Positions 27,444 to 35,967 of a stretch of 55,136 bases of DNA are shown piece after piece. The translations under genes were made by a program, and so were the position numbers. The notes under the pieces are model-generated. The model had not been told where the DNA came from and did no database searches. It was given only the letters and a program-made list of their open reading frames with translations. How positions within the stretch are numbered: the stretch's first letter is position 1; every line of letters starts with the position of its first letter. This DNA is from Fidelibacterota bacterium (GTDB lineage: Bacteria; Fidelibacterota; Marinisomatia; Marinisomatales; TCS55): positions 1 to 55,136 of the forward strand of contig JACNKN010000059.1 of assembly GCA_014382015.1 (NCBI GenBank), read 5' to 3'.

Positions 27444-28628
27444 TTATCTTGAGATAATTAGCGCTGACGCTTCTCCACCACCGATGCATAGAGTGGCTAA
27501 ACCGGTGTTAACATTCTTGCTTATCATAGCATGGATTAATGTAGTTAATATGCGCGCACCGCTTCCCCCGATGGGATGGCCGATTGCAATGGCACCCCCA
27601 TTTATATTCACTTTATCGTGGTTCAAATTAAAATCATCCCTGGCTGCCATAGTAACGGGTGCAAATGCTTCGTTGATTTCCCAAAGGTCAATGTCCTCTG
27701 CCGTGAGCCCTGCTTTGTCTAATACTTTGGAAATCGCTTTGCTGGGGGCAGTGGTAAACCATTCCGGTGCATGGGCCGCAGACGCTTGCGCCCCAATGGT
27801 TGCCAAAGGTGTAAGTCCCAATTCTTTTGCTTTATCTCCGGACATAATCATGATTGCTGCTGCACCATCATTAATTTTGGATGCATTCGCCGCTGTAATG
27901 GTGCCCTCTTTTTCGAAGGCTGGTCGGAGAGATTTCATCTTTTCAAAATTGGCTCGGTTCGGTTCTTCATCAGTATCTACTAGGATTGGATCGCCCTTGC
28001 GCTGAGGGATAGATACTGAAACGATTTCATCCGAAAATGCACCACTCTCTTGAGCAGATAAAGCACGGGTATAGGATGTTTTCGCAAATGCATCCTGATC
28101 TTCTCGGCTGTAATTTTTTTCACTGGCACACATTTCGGCGCAATTGCCCATGTGTTTATCGTTGTAAGCATCCCAAAGTCCATCTTTAATCATGGAATCG
28201 ATCACTTGGCCATGTCCCAACCGGTGACCCTCTCGACCTTTCGGCAATAAGTATGGCGCCTGGGTCATATTCTCCATACCACCGGCAATAACAATTTCTG
28301 CATCACCGATTTGAATGGCTTGTGCCCCCAACATAACAGCTTTTAACCCAGAACCGCACATTTTGTTAATGGTGAGGCATTCAACTGAATCCGGCAGATC
28401 TGCACCCAATGCTGCTTGTCTTGCGGGTGCTTGTCCTTGGCCTGCAGAAAGCACATTGCCCATAATCACTTCATCGATGGTAGCAGGATCAACTTTTGTT
28501 TCGTCCAGAACAGCCTTGATGGCCGTGGCCCCTAATTTATGGGCAGCAATGGATGACAATGCACCTTGAAATGCTCCTACCGGGGTTCGCTTAGCGGATA
28601 TAATAAAAACATCTTTTAATTCAGACAT
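27444..28628 (-). CDS. Acetyl-CoA acetyltransferase (thiolase)
   Basis: A 394-residue thiolase II. The acyl-accepting cysteine is C91 in NKMCGSGLKAV; H351 lies in GHPIGGSGAR and the second cysteine C381 in CIGGGEASA. It condenses or cleaves acetoacetyl-CoA. It is the first gene of an operon running thiolase, acyl-CoA dehydrogenase, ilvE, nusB, secA and the trans-sulfuration enzyme, with gaps of 3-14 bp. Confidence 0.94.
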   Translation of the reverse strand: MSELKDVFIISAKRTPVGAFQGALSSIAAHKLGATAIKAVLDETKVDPATIDEVIMGNVLSAGQGQAPARQAALGADLPDSVECLTINKMCGSGLKAVMLGAQAIQIGDAEIVIAGGMENMTQAPYLLPKGREGHRLGHGQVIDSMIKDGLWDAYNDKHMGNCAEMCASEKNYSREDQDAFAKTSYTRALSAQESGAFSDEIVSVSIPQRKGDPILVDTDEEPNRANFEKMKSLRPAFEKEGTITAANASKINDGAAAIMIMSGDKAKELGLTPLATIGAQASAAHAPEWFTTAPSKAISKVLDKAGLTAEDIDLWEINEAFAPVTMAARDDFNLNHDKVNINGGAIAIGHPIGGSGARILTTLIHAMISKNVNTGLATLCIGGGEASALIISR

Positions 28629-28747
28629 AAATCATCTCTCATATTTTGGGTAGAGTGGTATAATCAGCGAATGCTGAGTGGACGGACATGCCGATAAATT
28701 GAATGTGCTTAATCAATGAACAATATTTCTTATTTTTATTTCAGATA

Positions 28748-28772
28748 ATTTTGGTGGGCACACACCAAAAAT
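28748..28772 (-). terminator. Hairpin downstream of phoH, possible terminator
   Basis: TTTTGGTG-GGCACA-CACCAAAA, 8-bp arms, about 90 bp after the phoH stop and before the thiolase operon. Only a short T stretch follows on the minus strand, so termination would be weak. It otherwise marks the 230-bp gap that should contain the operon promoter. Confidence 0.4.
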
Positions 28773-28858
28773 CAGTCTTCAAAAGTGACGAGAAGTTAAT
28801 ACGATAAATAGATTTTATTTAATGCATTTAGATAACATTTATTATTACAGATTGACCG

Positions 28859-29797
28859 TTACTCATCCTTCTGATCGTAGGCATTTATAATATCCCTCAC
28901 CAGCTTATGGCGCACCACATCCGATGCATCCAATTTGCAAAACCCAAGTCCATCAATTCCCTGCAATAGATCAATCACTTGAAGCAAACCCGATTTTGAT
29001 TTTGAAGGTAAATCAATTTGGGTGATATCCCCGGTGATAATAGCTCTGGAATTCACGCCCAAACGCGTCAGAAACATTTTCATTTGCATGGTGGTGGCAT
29101 TCTGGGCTTCATCTAGGATCATGAATGCATTATTAAGGGTCCGACCCCGCATATAAGCGAGAGGAATAATTTCAATCGTATTGTTAGCCAAAAGTGGTTT
29201 CAAACGTGTGGCAGGCATCATATCTCCCAATGCATCATAAAGTGGCGTTAAATATGGATCGACTTTTTCTTTGAGATCTCCTGGGAGGAATCCAAGGTTT
29301 TCACCTGCTTCTACCGCCGGACGGCAAAGAATAATGCGATCGATTTCACGGTTATCCAACGCAGCCACGGCAAATGCTACAGCCAAATACGTTTTTCCTG
29401 TCCCTGCAGGACCAACGGAGAAAACAATATCATTGTGTCTAACCGTATTAATGTAAACATTCTGCCCATCGGTCCTGCCAGAAATGGCACCTTTTCGTCC
29501 GTAATGAACCACCGTATCCAATTGCTGCGTTTCATGTCCATTTTGGACAGCGGTTATGCGAATTAATGTTTTTACATCATCCTGAGTTAACGAACCTTTT
29601 CGATTGAGTGTTGATCCCATTTCATGGAATACTTCATGAATTACAGGCACTTCTCTTTTATCACCATCAATTTTGATGATGTTGCCCCTGACGATTATTT
29701 TACTGGCAAAAGCATCTTCCACCAATTTCAAGTTGGCATCCGCCGGGCCGAATAACATGCCCAGATCCATACCTTTCATTTCAATAGTCTTTTCCAT
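28859..29797 (-). CDS. phoH: PhoH-like ATPase
   Basis: A 312-residue PhoH/YbeZ-family protein: an N-terminal KH-like region (about 10-75) and a P-loop domain with GPAGTGKTY (K135), ILCRPAVEAGE and the Walker B ILDEAQNAT. The family is linked to RNA and ribosome metabolism and often pairs with ybeY. No ybeY follows here; the next gene downstream is the thiolase after 230 bp. It is divergent from the TatT-like lipoprotein gene. Confidence 0.95.
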   Translation of the reverse strand: MEKTIEMKGMDLGMLFGPADANLKLVEDAFASKIIVRGNIIKIDGDKREVPVIHEVFHEMGSTLNRKGSLTQDDVKTLIRITAVQNGHETQQLDTVVHYGRKGAISGRTDGQNVYINTVRHNDIVFSVGPAGTGKTYLAVAFAVAALDNREIDRIILCRPAVEAGENLGFLPGDLKEKVDPYLTPLYDALGDMMPATRLKPLLANNTIEIIPLAYMRGRTLNNAFMILDEAQNATTMQMKMFLTRLGVNSRAIITGDITQIDLPSKSKSGLLQVIDLLQGIDGLGFCKLDASDVVRHKLVRDIINAYDQKDE

Positions 29798-29884
29798 TTA
29801 CCTTATTAAATTGGTTAACTTATAGAAGGAATTTAACCAATTTCAGGAGTAATTCATTCGCCTTGATCCTGTCTGATGATTTGC

Positions 29885-30754
29885 ATGAAAAAACAAATTT
29901 ATATTATTTTAATTGGAATATGCCTTTTGGCGTCGGGGTGTACAATAAAACCAGATTCCTTTAGTCCGTATATTTCTAGAGATAAAAATATCCAATTTTT
30001 GGTCAATAAAGGTCAGTCTCACTGGGAAAAACGCGTAAACCCGAAAGATGCTAAAATGGCCAGACTATTCTTGTCCAAAGCCTATGACCAAGACCCAAAC
30101 AATGGAGACGTATCTCAGCTTTATGCCAGGGCATGTCACTATATTGGGTATTATATTGAAACAGATCCTATCCAGTCCGATTCACTTTTTATGGAAGGAA
30201 TGAAATCTGCCTGGGATTTTATCATAGCCACAGACGCTTACCAGGAAGGATTTGCATTAACGAATGGAGATTCTACTGCTAAAATGATAGGTGGAATTGA
30301 AAATACGCCGCAAGAAATGATCCCAATTTTGTATTGGTGGGTGGCAAATTATTCTCGATATCTGGTGACAAAATCAGTCATGGAACGATTGAGCCAGAGA
30401 GACTTTATTGAAACAGCACTCCATCGTATTTTGGCGTTAAATCCAAATTTCTTTTATCATGGGGCCAACCGAATTTTTGGTGGCATTTATGCCAGACTGC
30501 CCGGCGTTGATTTAATTCATTCTATCAATAATTTTGATAATTCCATTTCCGGCAGTCCAAATTATTTTGGAACTTATGTGGTTAGGGCACAATATCTCCA
30601 CACAAAAAACGGTAACCGTGAACTATTTGTGAAAGATTTGCAATTCGTCCTCCAAGCCGACCCTACTCTTTTACCGGATGTATCCCCGGAAAATTTGAAT
30701 GAACAGGAAAAAGCGCGAAAACTCCTGGCGACGGAATCATCTTTGTTCGAATAG
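29885..30754 (+). CDS. TatT-like lipoprotein (TRAP transporter T-component family)
   Basis: A 289-residue predicted lipoprotein with signal MKKQIYIILIGICLLASGC; the lipobox LASG-C puts the lipidated cysteine at about 19. The rest is helical, with TPR-like repeats ending in YHGANRIFGGIYARLPGVD and a RAQYLHTKNGNRELF segment, which match the TatT family that works with TRAP solute-binding proteins in Treponema. The frame could also start at ATG 29876. No TRAP permease or binding protein is nearby, so the partner, if any, is encoded elsewhere. Confidence 0.75.
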   Translation: MKKQIYIILIGICLLASGCTIKPDSFSPYISRDKNIQFLVNKGQSHWEKRVNPKDAKMARLFLSKAYDQDPNNGDVSQLYARACHYIGYYIETDPIQSDSLFMEGMKSAWDFIIATDAYQEGFALTNGDSTAKMIGGIENTPQEMIPILYWWVANYSRYLVTKSVMERLSQRDFIETALHRILALNPNFFYHGANRIFGGIYARLPGVDLIHSINNFDNSISGSPNYFGTYVVRAQYLHTKNGNRELFVKDLQFVLQADPTLLPDVSPENLNEQEKARKLLATESSLFE

Positions 30755-30797
30755 ATTTTTACTGGAAGTTATCCTTCACTTTAACTCAAATTAGACC

Positions 30798-31388
30798 ATG
30801 GTTTTAAATATTATTCTTTGGAGTTTAACTGCTTTAATAGCCGCCTTGCTGTTGATTATGTTTATTCCATATCGACTTGCAGTTTCGGGGAATATCCAAT
30901 GGATTGCAAAACATAAATCAGGAAATACCGATATCCGATTGGGTGGGCTGAATTATGGGATTTTAATTTCTCCATTCCCATCGACTCAAATTGGCATTGG
31001 CAGATTTGACAAACCTTTGTTTTCATTTTCTTTTCCTAAAAAAAGTAAATCAAAAACAAAGAAACATAAACCAAAAAAGAAAAATAAATTAACAATTCCA
31101 TATCTAAAAATTGGGAAGGCGACCTTGAAAGGAATCCATTTTGATCAATTTTCTTTGGTTGGAGATTTGGGATTACCGAATCCAATGCATACCGGGTTAG
31201 TCTATGGATGGAGTCAATCCATGGCAGGAGTTATCAGAAGTAAAAAAATAGATATTGATATTAACCCACAATTCAATAATCGATTTGAAACAGATATGAA
31301 AGGATATTTCAGATTGAAATTTATCCCGGGGAAAGTTTTGTGGCAGGCTATTAAAACTTATTTTAAATTCAGGAAGGGAAAGGAATGA
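30798..31388 (+). CDS. DUF2953-like membrane protein
   Basis: A 196-residue protein with one N-terminal helix (about 4-25), a lysine-rich linker (KSKSKTKKHKPKKKNK, about 80-96) and a beta-rich C-terminal part. Similarity to the DUF2953 family (Bacillus YtfI) is inferred mainly from this layout and from the YtfJ-family gene that follows one base after its stop, the same pair order as in Bacillus. The function is unknown. Confidence 0.6.
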   Translation: MVLNIILWSLTALIAALLLIMFIPYRLAVSGNIQWIAKHKSGNTDIRLGGLNYGILISPFPSTQIGIGRFDKPLFSFSFPKKSKSKTKKHKPKKKNKLTIPYLKIGKATLKGIHFDQFSLVGDLGLPNPMHTGLVYGWSQSMAGVIRSKKIDIDINPQFNNRFETDMKGYFRLKFIPGKVLWQAIKTYFKFRKGKE

Positions 31389-31389
31389 T

Positions 31390-31773
31390 ATGAATATTGC
31401 AGAATTAATTAAAAATACGCTTAAAGAAACGGAAAAATTAATGACCTCAAAAACGGTCGTTGGAGAACCCATCAAAACAGATACCCATACAGTAATTCCT
31501 GTATCAAAAGTGATGTTTGGGTTTGGCGGTGGTGGTGCAGAAGGTGATGAAAAAGGAAAGAAAGGAAATGGCCAGGGTGTGGGCGGCGGATGGTCCATTG
31601 AACCGGTTGCTTTTGTTGTTGTGGGTGAAGATGGTGCCAAGTTGATGACCATTGGAGATAAAGAAAGTTTAACAGGAAAGCTGATGGATTTAGCGCCATC
31701 GGTCATTGATTCGGTAAAAGAATTTGTCGGGAATAATGGCAAGGAAAAATCAAACGAGGAGGATGCAGAATGA
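31390..31773 (+). CDS. YtfJ/GerW family protein
   Basis: A 127-residue soluble protein. The KTVVGEPIKTDTHTVIPVSK and FGFGGGGAEG segments, then GGGWSIEPVAFVVV, are the hallmark of the YtfJ/GerW family, named for a spore protein in Bacillus but widespread in non-spore-formers. A Shine-Dalgarno AAGGA precedes the start. It overlaps the CBS-domain gene by 4 bp (ATGA). No sporulation gene is nearby; the role is unknown. Confidence 0.88.
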   Translation: MNIAELIKNTLKETEKLMTSKTVVGEPIKTDTHTVIPVSKVMFGFGGGGAEGDEKGKKGNGQGVGGGWSIEPVAFVVVGEDGAKLMTIGDKESLTGKLMDLAPSVIDSVKEFVGNNGKEKSNEEDAE

Positions 31774-32159
31774 CACCACGAGCCGTCAAAGATATCATGA
31801 CAAAAAAATTAGTTACATTTCAACCGGATATGCATGTTCGTGCTGCAATTGATTCCCTGCTGAAACATAAAATTTCAGGTGCACCTGTGGTCGATGAGAA
31901 TGGGAATCTAATCGGTGTTTTATCTGAAATTGATTGTATGCCAACAATCATTCAGGATTCATATTACAGTGATTCCGGCGGAAGTGTTCGAGATTTTATG
32001 TCCACTGATGTAACAACTGTTAGCCCAGAAATGGGGATTGTAGATCTGGCTGAACTTTTCCTAAAAAAACATTTCCGTCGATTACCTGTCGTGGATAATG
32101 ACATGCTAGTAGGTCAAGTCAGCCGACGAGACGTGCTCAAAGCGATTCAATCGACTTAA
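31770..32159 (+). CDS. Two-CBS-domain protein
   Basis: A 129-residue protein made of a tandem CBS pair: VKDIMTKKLVTFQPD...GAPVVDENGNLIGVLSEID, then VRDFMSTDVTTVSPE...RRLPVVDNDMLVGQVSRRDVL. Such pairs sense adenosine nucleotides. It has no catalytic or transporter domain and is translationally coupled to the YtfJ-like gene, so it may regulate that unit. Confidence 0.9.
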   Translation: MTPRAVKDIMTKKLVTFQPDMHVRAAIDSLLKHKISGAPVVDENGNLIGVLSEIDCMPTIIQDSYYSDSGGSVRDFMSTDVTTVSPEMGIVDLAELFLKKHFRRLPVVDNDMLVGQVSRRDVLKAIQST

Positions 32160-32178
32160 CTAATTTCATACACATTTT

Positions 32179-32208
32179 TTATCCCCTCCTTAAAAAAGGA
32201 GGGGATAA
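32179..32208. terminator. Long hairpin between convergent genes
   Basis: A 13-bp stem TTATCCCCTCCTT/AAGGAGGGGATAA with a 4-nt A loop, placed between the stops of the CBS gene (plus) and the nucleosidase gene (minus). No long T-run follows on either strand, so it may act as a processing or Rho-assisted terminator. Confidence 0.6.
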
Positions 32209-32258
32209 TATTGCCAAACTAATTTTTCCTATTTCGCAATCTCTTCAGAATAAGCAGA

Positions 32259-32837
32259 TTAAATAGCTTTTATAACTTGTGTTTTTATAGAATTCAAATG
32301 CTTTTCTACTAAGCCGGATGCATCAATACTGGCCCAATCTTCAGTATCCATATAATCAGAAACAACTTTTAAAAATAGCATTCGATAAGGTGAAACTTTC
32401 TTTGACATCATTTCATAAATCACACTCGCTTCCATATCAACCAATCCGTCAAACTGCTTACCATAATCTGTAACACCCTTTGAAACAGTCGTAAGTTCAA
32501 TTTCATTGAAGGAGTGATTGTCCAATTGATCAGGGAATACCAACTCATGAGATTCATCATCTGTTATTGATCGAATTAAATACATATTCCCAATATTCGT
32601 ATTTTTAGGATTCCCTCCGGCAATACCTATATTGATTATTACTATTTGACCTAAGTCCTTTAATAACGGCGTTAACTGATTCAATCGGTTTTTAGTTTTC
32701 TCCTTTCCAACACCTGTAATAAATAGCATGATTTTTTTACGTTGATATAAATGGGTGGTTGGGTTTTTGTGTAACCCAAATCCATCGATGATGGGTTGCG
32801 CTTCGGCTTTTAAAGCCGTGAGAAATAGAAAATTCAA
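32259..32837 (-). CDS. Nucleoside phosphorylase/nucleosidase-family protein (MTAN or futalosine hydrolase-like)
   Basis: A 192-residue member of the PNP/UDP phosphorylase fold. Family marks are IINIGIAGG, LVDMEASVIYEMM (the MEA ribose-binding motif) and FLKVVSDY with the catalytic Asp. It is about 35 residues shorter than typical MTA/SAH nucleosidases. The frame has no ATG near its beginning; TTG at 32837 is the most likely start. The substrate could be methylthioadenosine, S-adenosylhomocysteine or futalosine; the last would fit a menaquinone-based chain. Confidence 0.75.
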   Translation of the reverse strand: MNFLFLTALKAEAQPIIDGFGLHKNPTTHLYQRKKIMLFITGVGKEKTKNRLNQLTPLLKDLGQIVIINIGIAGGNPKNTNIGNMYLIRSITDDESHELVFPDQLDNHSFNEIELTTVSKGVTDYGKQFDGLVDMEASVIYEMMSKKVSPYRMLFLKVVSDYMDTEDWASIDASGLVEKHLNSIKTQVIKAI

Positions 32838-32866
32838 ATTAATGATTAATAATCAAGGCGCTCAAT

Positions 32867-33139
32867 TCACCCAAATAAAAAATGCTTATAAACAGCCTGT
32901 TTGACATTCCATGTGCATTTCAGCCCCTGAGGAAATACAACAAAATCACCGGGGCCAAAGGATACCGTTTCTCCGCTTTCTGTGGTGACATCCACTTGAC
33001 CTTCTAATATATAACAGGATTCTCTTTCGCTGTATTCCCAGGGAAATTCGGATTTATCACACGACCATGTGGACCAGGATCGAATGCCTTTTTCCTGAAT
33101 CTCGTCTTCTGAAATATGTTTTACTGTAATCTCAGACAT
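32867..33139 (-). CDS. Small cupin-domain protein
   Basis: A 90-residue single cupin of the EutQ/DUF861 type: SERESCYILEGQVDVTTESGE for the first motif and FGPGDFVVFPQGLKCTWNV for the second. The histidine pair usual in the first motif is replaced (SERESCYILEG), so metal binding is uncertain. It overlaps the preceding hydrolase gene by 8 bp. The substrate is unknown. Confidence 0.85.
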   Translation of the reverse strand: MSEITVKHISEDEIQEKGIRSWSTWSCDKSEFPWEYSERESCYILEGQVDVTTESGETVSFGPGDFVVFPQGLKCTWNVKQAVYKHFLFG

Positions 33140-33980
33140 GAGTTACCTCCTCCAAATATTGACGCATCTGGTTCACCATTTCAACGCTATGGGACCGGGC
33201 ATTGGTCTCCAAATCAACCAATTCACATTGGGAAAGTGAATTTGCAATTTTCACCGTATTCTCATACCCGTGCATCACGTCTTTGGAACCGGTAAATATT
33301 AACACTTTTTGATGAATTTTCCCTAATCGATCCCAAATTTTATACTTGGAAAATTCTAGTGCGGCCCGTCGCAGTCTTCCGGGATTGGTTTCATCCAGGG
33401 ACTGGGCATATTTTTGATATTGCCCTGGATCTGATTCTGTATCCAAATAATGTTTTTTCATGTACCACTTTATAGTTGGTTTAATGATATGATATAAAAA
33501 TGGCGGCGTTATACGAGCGATCAAAATCCAAAACCAAGGTGCATTGAATTCTGCATTGGGTCCAATCAGAATAGAAAAAGAAGGATCAATTGTATTTTCA
33601 CTCATGGCATGGAGAATAACCGTCGCGCCTAAGGAACTGCCAAACATTATGTACGGTTTACCTAACAGATTATGATGAGCCAGAACAGGATTCAGATCCG
33701 AGCCAAGAGATTCAATGCTCAATTCCTGTTTACAGTGATGAATCGCCGAACCTTTTTCTCGCGTCTCCACATAATAAACTTCAAAATCTTTTGTCATTTC
33801 TTTTAGTACAATTTCCCAGCTATGGATTAATGATCCCCAACCAGCGAGAAAAATTATCGGCGGAAAGGGCGATGGTCTTGGAGGTTTAAAATGAATTTCA
33901 AACAGTTCTACTCCTTTGGCCCCAGAAACGAAAGCTGTTTTCCAGGAAACATTGTCTGAACAGAATTGAGAATAGTCCAT
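33132..33980 (-). CDS. Alpha/beta hydrolase
   Basis: A 282-residue alpha/beta-hydrolase-fold protein. The nucleophile elbow is GSSLG with S116; a later Asp lies in TGSKDVMHG and the His in ARSHSVEM. The start at 33980 shares its A with the stop of the lipid kinase gene (TAATG), so the two are coupled. The frame extends upstream to 34097, but that stretch lies inside the kinase in another phase and is not protein-like. The hydrophobic lid region (WFWILIARITPPFLYHII) suggests a lipid or ester substrate. Confidence 0.85.
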   Translation of the reverse strand: MDYSQFCSDNVSWKTAFVSGAKGVELFEIHFKPPRPSPFPPIIFLAGWGSLIHSWEIVLKEMTKDFEVYYVETREKGSAIHHCKQELSIESLGSDLNPVLAHHNLLGKPYIMFGSSLGATVILHAMSENTIDPSFSILIGPNAEFNAPWFWILIARITPPFLYHIIKPTIKWYMKKHYLDTESDPGQYQKYAQSLDETNPGRLRRAALEFSKYKIWDRLGKIHQKVLIFTGSKDVMHGYENTVKIANSLSQCELVDLETNARSHSVEMVNQMRQYLEEVTHV

Positions 33981-34909
33981 TAACCGATTACCGTTCGAAT
34001 TGCATGTTTCATAATCGTATATCGTGCAGGAGGATGGCCAATAATTTCTCCATCTGCTTCGACAACCACATCCTGATCTGTTTGTAATTCTAACCACTCA
34101 CATTCAAAATACCTTGTCCCCTCTTTATCCAATGCGGTTCCATTATATAAAGACGGAATTAACCCAAGGAGTTTCATACGAGATTCCACATCCACTATCG
34201 CCACACTGAGTTTCCCATCTCCCCGTTCAACACATCGGTTATAATACATGTCTCCAGCTACAAATGGATTTTTGTACACCGTTATATTGCTCATTGTTAT
34301 GTTGGATTCAGTTTCTCCTTCCACCACCAGGTTCACTTCCATAGGATGCCAAGTTGTAATTGTCTGGGCACCGGCTAAAACAGCAGCCGTATCCACGCTG
34401 AACTGTTTAATCGCTTTCGTCAGACCACTGACTTTATTAAATCGATCGCCAGCTTGACTTATTACGCCAATACTGGAATTATTTACAAAAAATCGTGTAG
34501 CCGGATCGCCATTAAAATTAATATAGTCCAATCGAACCAAATCAATGGGAATGATTTTATCTCCCTGGATTTTTTCTATCCAAGGTATTTTGTTAAATGT
34601 CTTTTCAAAATCGTTACTGCTGCCAGCACCTAATACCACCAATTCTAAATTTCCAACAAATCCCGGTGTGGGTGAAACCATGCCTTGAATAACTTCATTT
34701 AAAGTCCCGTCCCCTCCAAAAGAGACGATTCGTTTTTCGCCATTATTAATTGCATTATTGGTGAGGTCGGTGGCGTGGTTGGGTGCTTCAGTAAAATGAA
34801 CGGTATAATCAATATTTGCTGAATCCAGTTCAGTCTGGAATTTTTCCCAGCGCTTTTGGGCCTGGCCGACCCCGGCAACTGGATTGCAGATGATGGTGAT
34901 TTCCTTCAT
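33980..34909 (-). CDS. Diacylglycerol kinase/YegS-family lipid kinase
   Basis: A 309-residue lipid kinase catalytic-domain protein. The N-terminal ICNPVAGVGQAQKRW and the nucleotide motif SFGGDGTLNEVIQGM (63-77) are typical of DAGK_cat, with a C-terminal beta domain ending DGEIIGHPPARYTI. It would phosphorylate diacylglycerol, a sphingoid base or an undecaprenyl-like alcohol; the specificity is not visible. It heads a unit with the alpha/beta hydrolase and the cupin gene. Confidence 0.9.
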   Translation of the reverse strand: MKEITIICNPVAGVGQAQKRWEKFQTELDSANIDYTVHFTEAPNHATDLTNNAINNGEKRIVSFGGDGTLNEVIQGMVSPTPGFVGNLELVVLGAGSSNDFEKTFNKIPWIEKIQGDKIIPIDLVRLDYINFNGDPATRFFVNNSSIGVISQAGDRFNKVSGLTKAIKQFSVDTAAVLAGAQTITTWHPMEVNLVVEGETESNITMSNITVYKNPFVAGDMYYNRCVERGDGKLSVAIVDVESRMKLLGLIPSLYNGTALDKEGTRYFECEWLELQTDQDVVVEADGEIIGHPPARYTIMKHAIRTVIG

Positions 34910-34966
34910 AAGAATCGAAGGAAATATACAATTTGATTAATTAAAGTAAGAGAATTTTATATAACT

Positions 34967-35659
34967 TTATTCCGGATGCACCATGGGCACGAACCGGACC
35001 GGCAGTACGGTCTCTTTGCTAATCGTTCCTGAATTACTTTTTTTCACAACCACTAATTCCTGCCATTTGTTTCCAACCGGTAAAACCATTATGCCACCCG
35101 GTTTGAGTTGATCTATTAATGCTGGTGGAATCTTTGGTGGCGCCGCTGTACCGATGATCCGGTCAAAGGGCGCTTTTTCCGGCCAGCCTGCATACCCATC
35201 TCCCCAGCGGACCGTAATATTATTGTATCCTAATTTTCGTAAGGTGCGGTCTGCCCTGTTTGCAAGGGCCTTTACAATTTCGATAGAATATACTTGTTCA
35301 ACTAAGGGGCTGAGTACTGCTGCCTGGTATCCCGACCCGGTGCCAATTTCCAATACGGTATGACTCGAATCAACCTCAAGAATTTCCGTCATAAATGCCA
35401 CAATATAGGGTTGGGAAATTGTTTGGCCTTCGCCAATAGGAAGCGGATTATCATCATAGGCATATTTAGCCACTTCCGGCGGAACAAACCGATGGCGAGG
35501 AGTTGTACTTAATACTTTCAGCACATTTTGGTTCGTGACACCTCGGACGACTATTTGTTCGTTAATCATTTTTTCTGCTTGAATAATCCAATCGGGTTTT
35601 TGGGAAAAAACCACTGTTATCATCAGAAACAATTTCATCATCAATCTGGAGCGGACCAT
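34967..35659 (-). CDS. pcm: Exported protein-L-isoaspartate O-methyltransferase
   Basis: A 230-residue PCMT: SAM-binding motif VLEIGTGSGYQAAVLSP, the substrate region GEGQTISQPYIVAFM, and post-motif DRIIGTAAPPKIP and LKPGGIMVLPVG. The start is ATG 35659, with AGGAGAG six bases upstream; this gives MVRSRLMMKLFLMITVVFSQ, a likely signal peptide, before the catalytic domain. The enzyme would therefore repair isoaspartyl residues outside the cytoplasm, although the SAM supply there is unclear. The further upstream ATG at 35686 lacks a Shine-Dalgarno. Confidence 0.9.
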   Translation of the reverse strand: MVRSRLMMKLFLMITVVFSQKPDWIIQAEKMINEQIVVRGVTNQNVLKVLSTTPRHRFVPPEVAKYAYDDNPLPIGEGQTISQPYIVAFMTEILEVDSSHTVLEIGTGSGYQAAVLSPLVEQVYSIEIVKALANRADRTLRKLGYNNITVRWGDGYAGWPEKAPFDRIIGTAAPPKIPPALIDQLKPGGIMVLPVGNKWQELVVVKKSNSGTISKETVLPVRFVPMVHPE

Positions 35660-35688
35660 AGTTTCTCTCCTGGTTAATGGGGTCATGA

Positions 35689-35704
35689 GGAATCATGTGA
35701 TTCC
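35689..35704. promoter_or_regulatory. Perfect palindrome upstream of pcm
   Basis: GGAATCA-TG-TGATTCC, 7-bp arms with a 2-bp centre, 30 bp upstream of the pcm start codon. A dimeric regulator site is possible. No second copy was found in the window. Confidence 0.4.
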
Positions 35705-35860
35705 CGGACAGTGAGTATTCAATATGCATTGTGTGCAATTATTTATGAGCACTGGTTTTCGTAAAATTACATGGCACGGGGTGTATTTCTCAATACCCAA
35801 CACTAAAAATTAAAATGGTAACGATTGGAAGGAATTCATCTTTCCAAAGGATCCATCGCT

Positions 35861-35957
35861 TTATTTGTTTTTATTGACGATGCGGATATTCAGCTCTGCC
35901 AATTGATCATGAGAGACTGAACTGGGTGCCTCATACATGAGTGACGTGGTGGAAGTG
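35861..35957 (-). pseudogene. Second, partial copy of the aspS 3' end
   Basis: The minus strand encodes TTSLMYEAPSSVSHDQLAELNIRIVNKNK and a stop at 35861, matching the last residues of AspRS (SAASLMDEAPSSVSDNQ..., then LAELNIRIVDKDD). A 22-bp stretch (35913-35934) is identical to 39010-39031 in aspS. Several differences are synonymous (for example in LNIRIV), so the piece kept or came from coding sequence. It has no start of its own and no upstream aspS body. Confidence 0.88.
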
Positions 35958-35967
35958 AGCAATTCTT

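Noticed and set aside
31197-31742. 181-codon minus-strand frame
   Set aside because: It is antisense to the DUF2953-like and YtfJ-like genes and is proline/serine-biased, as expected of a shadow frame.
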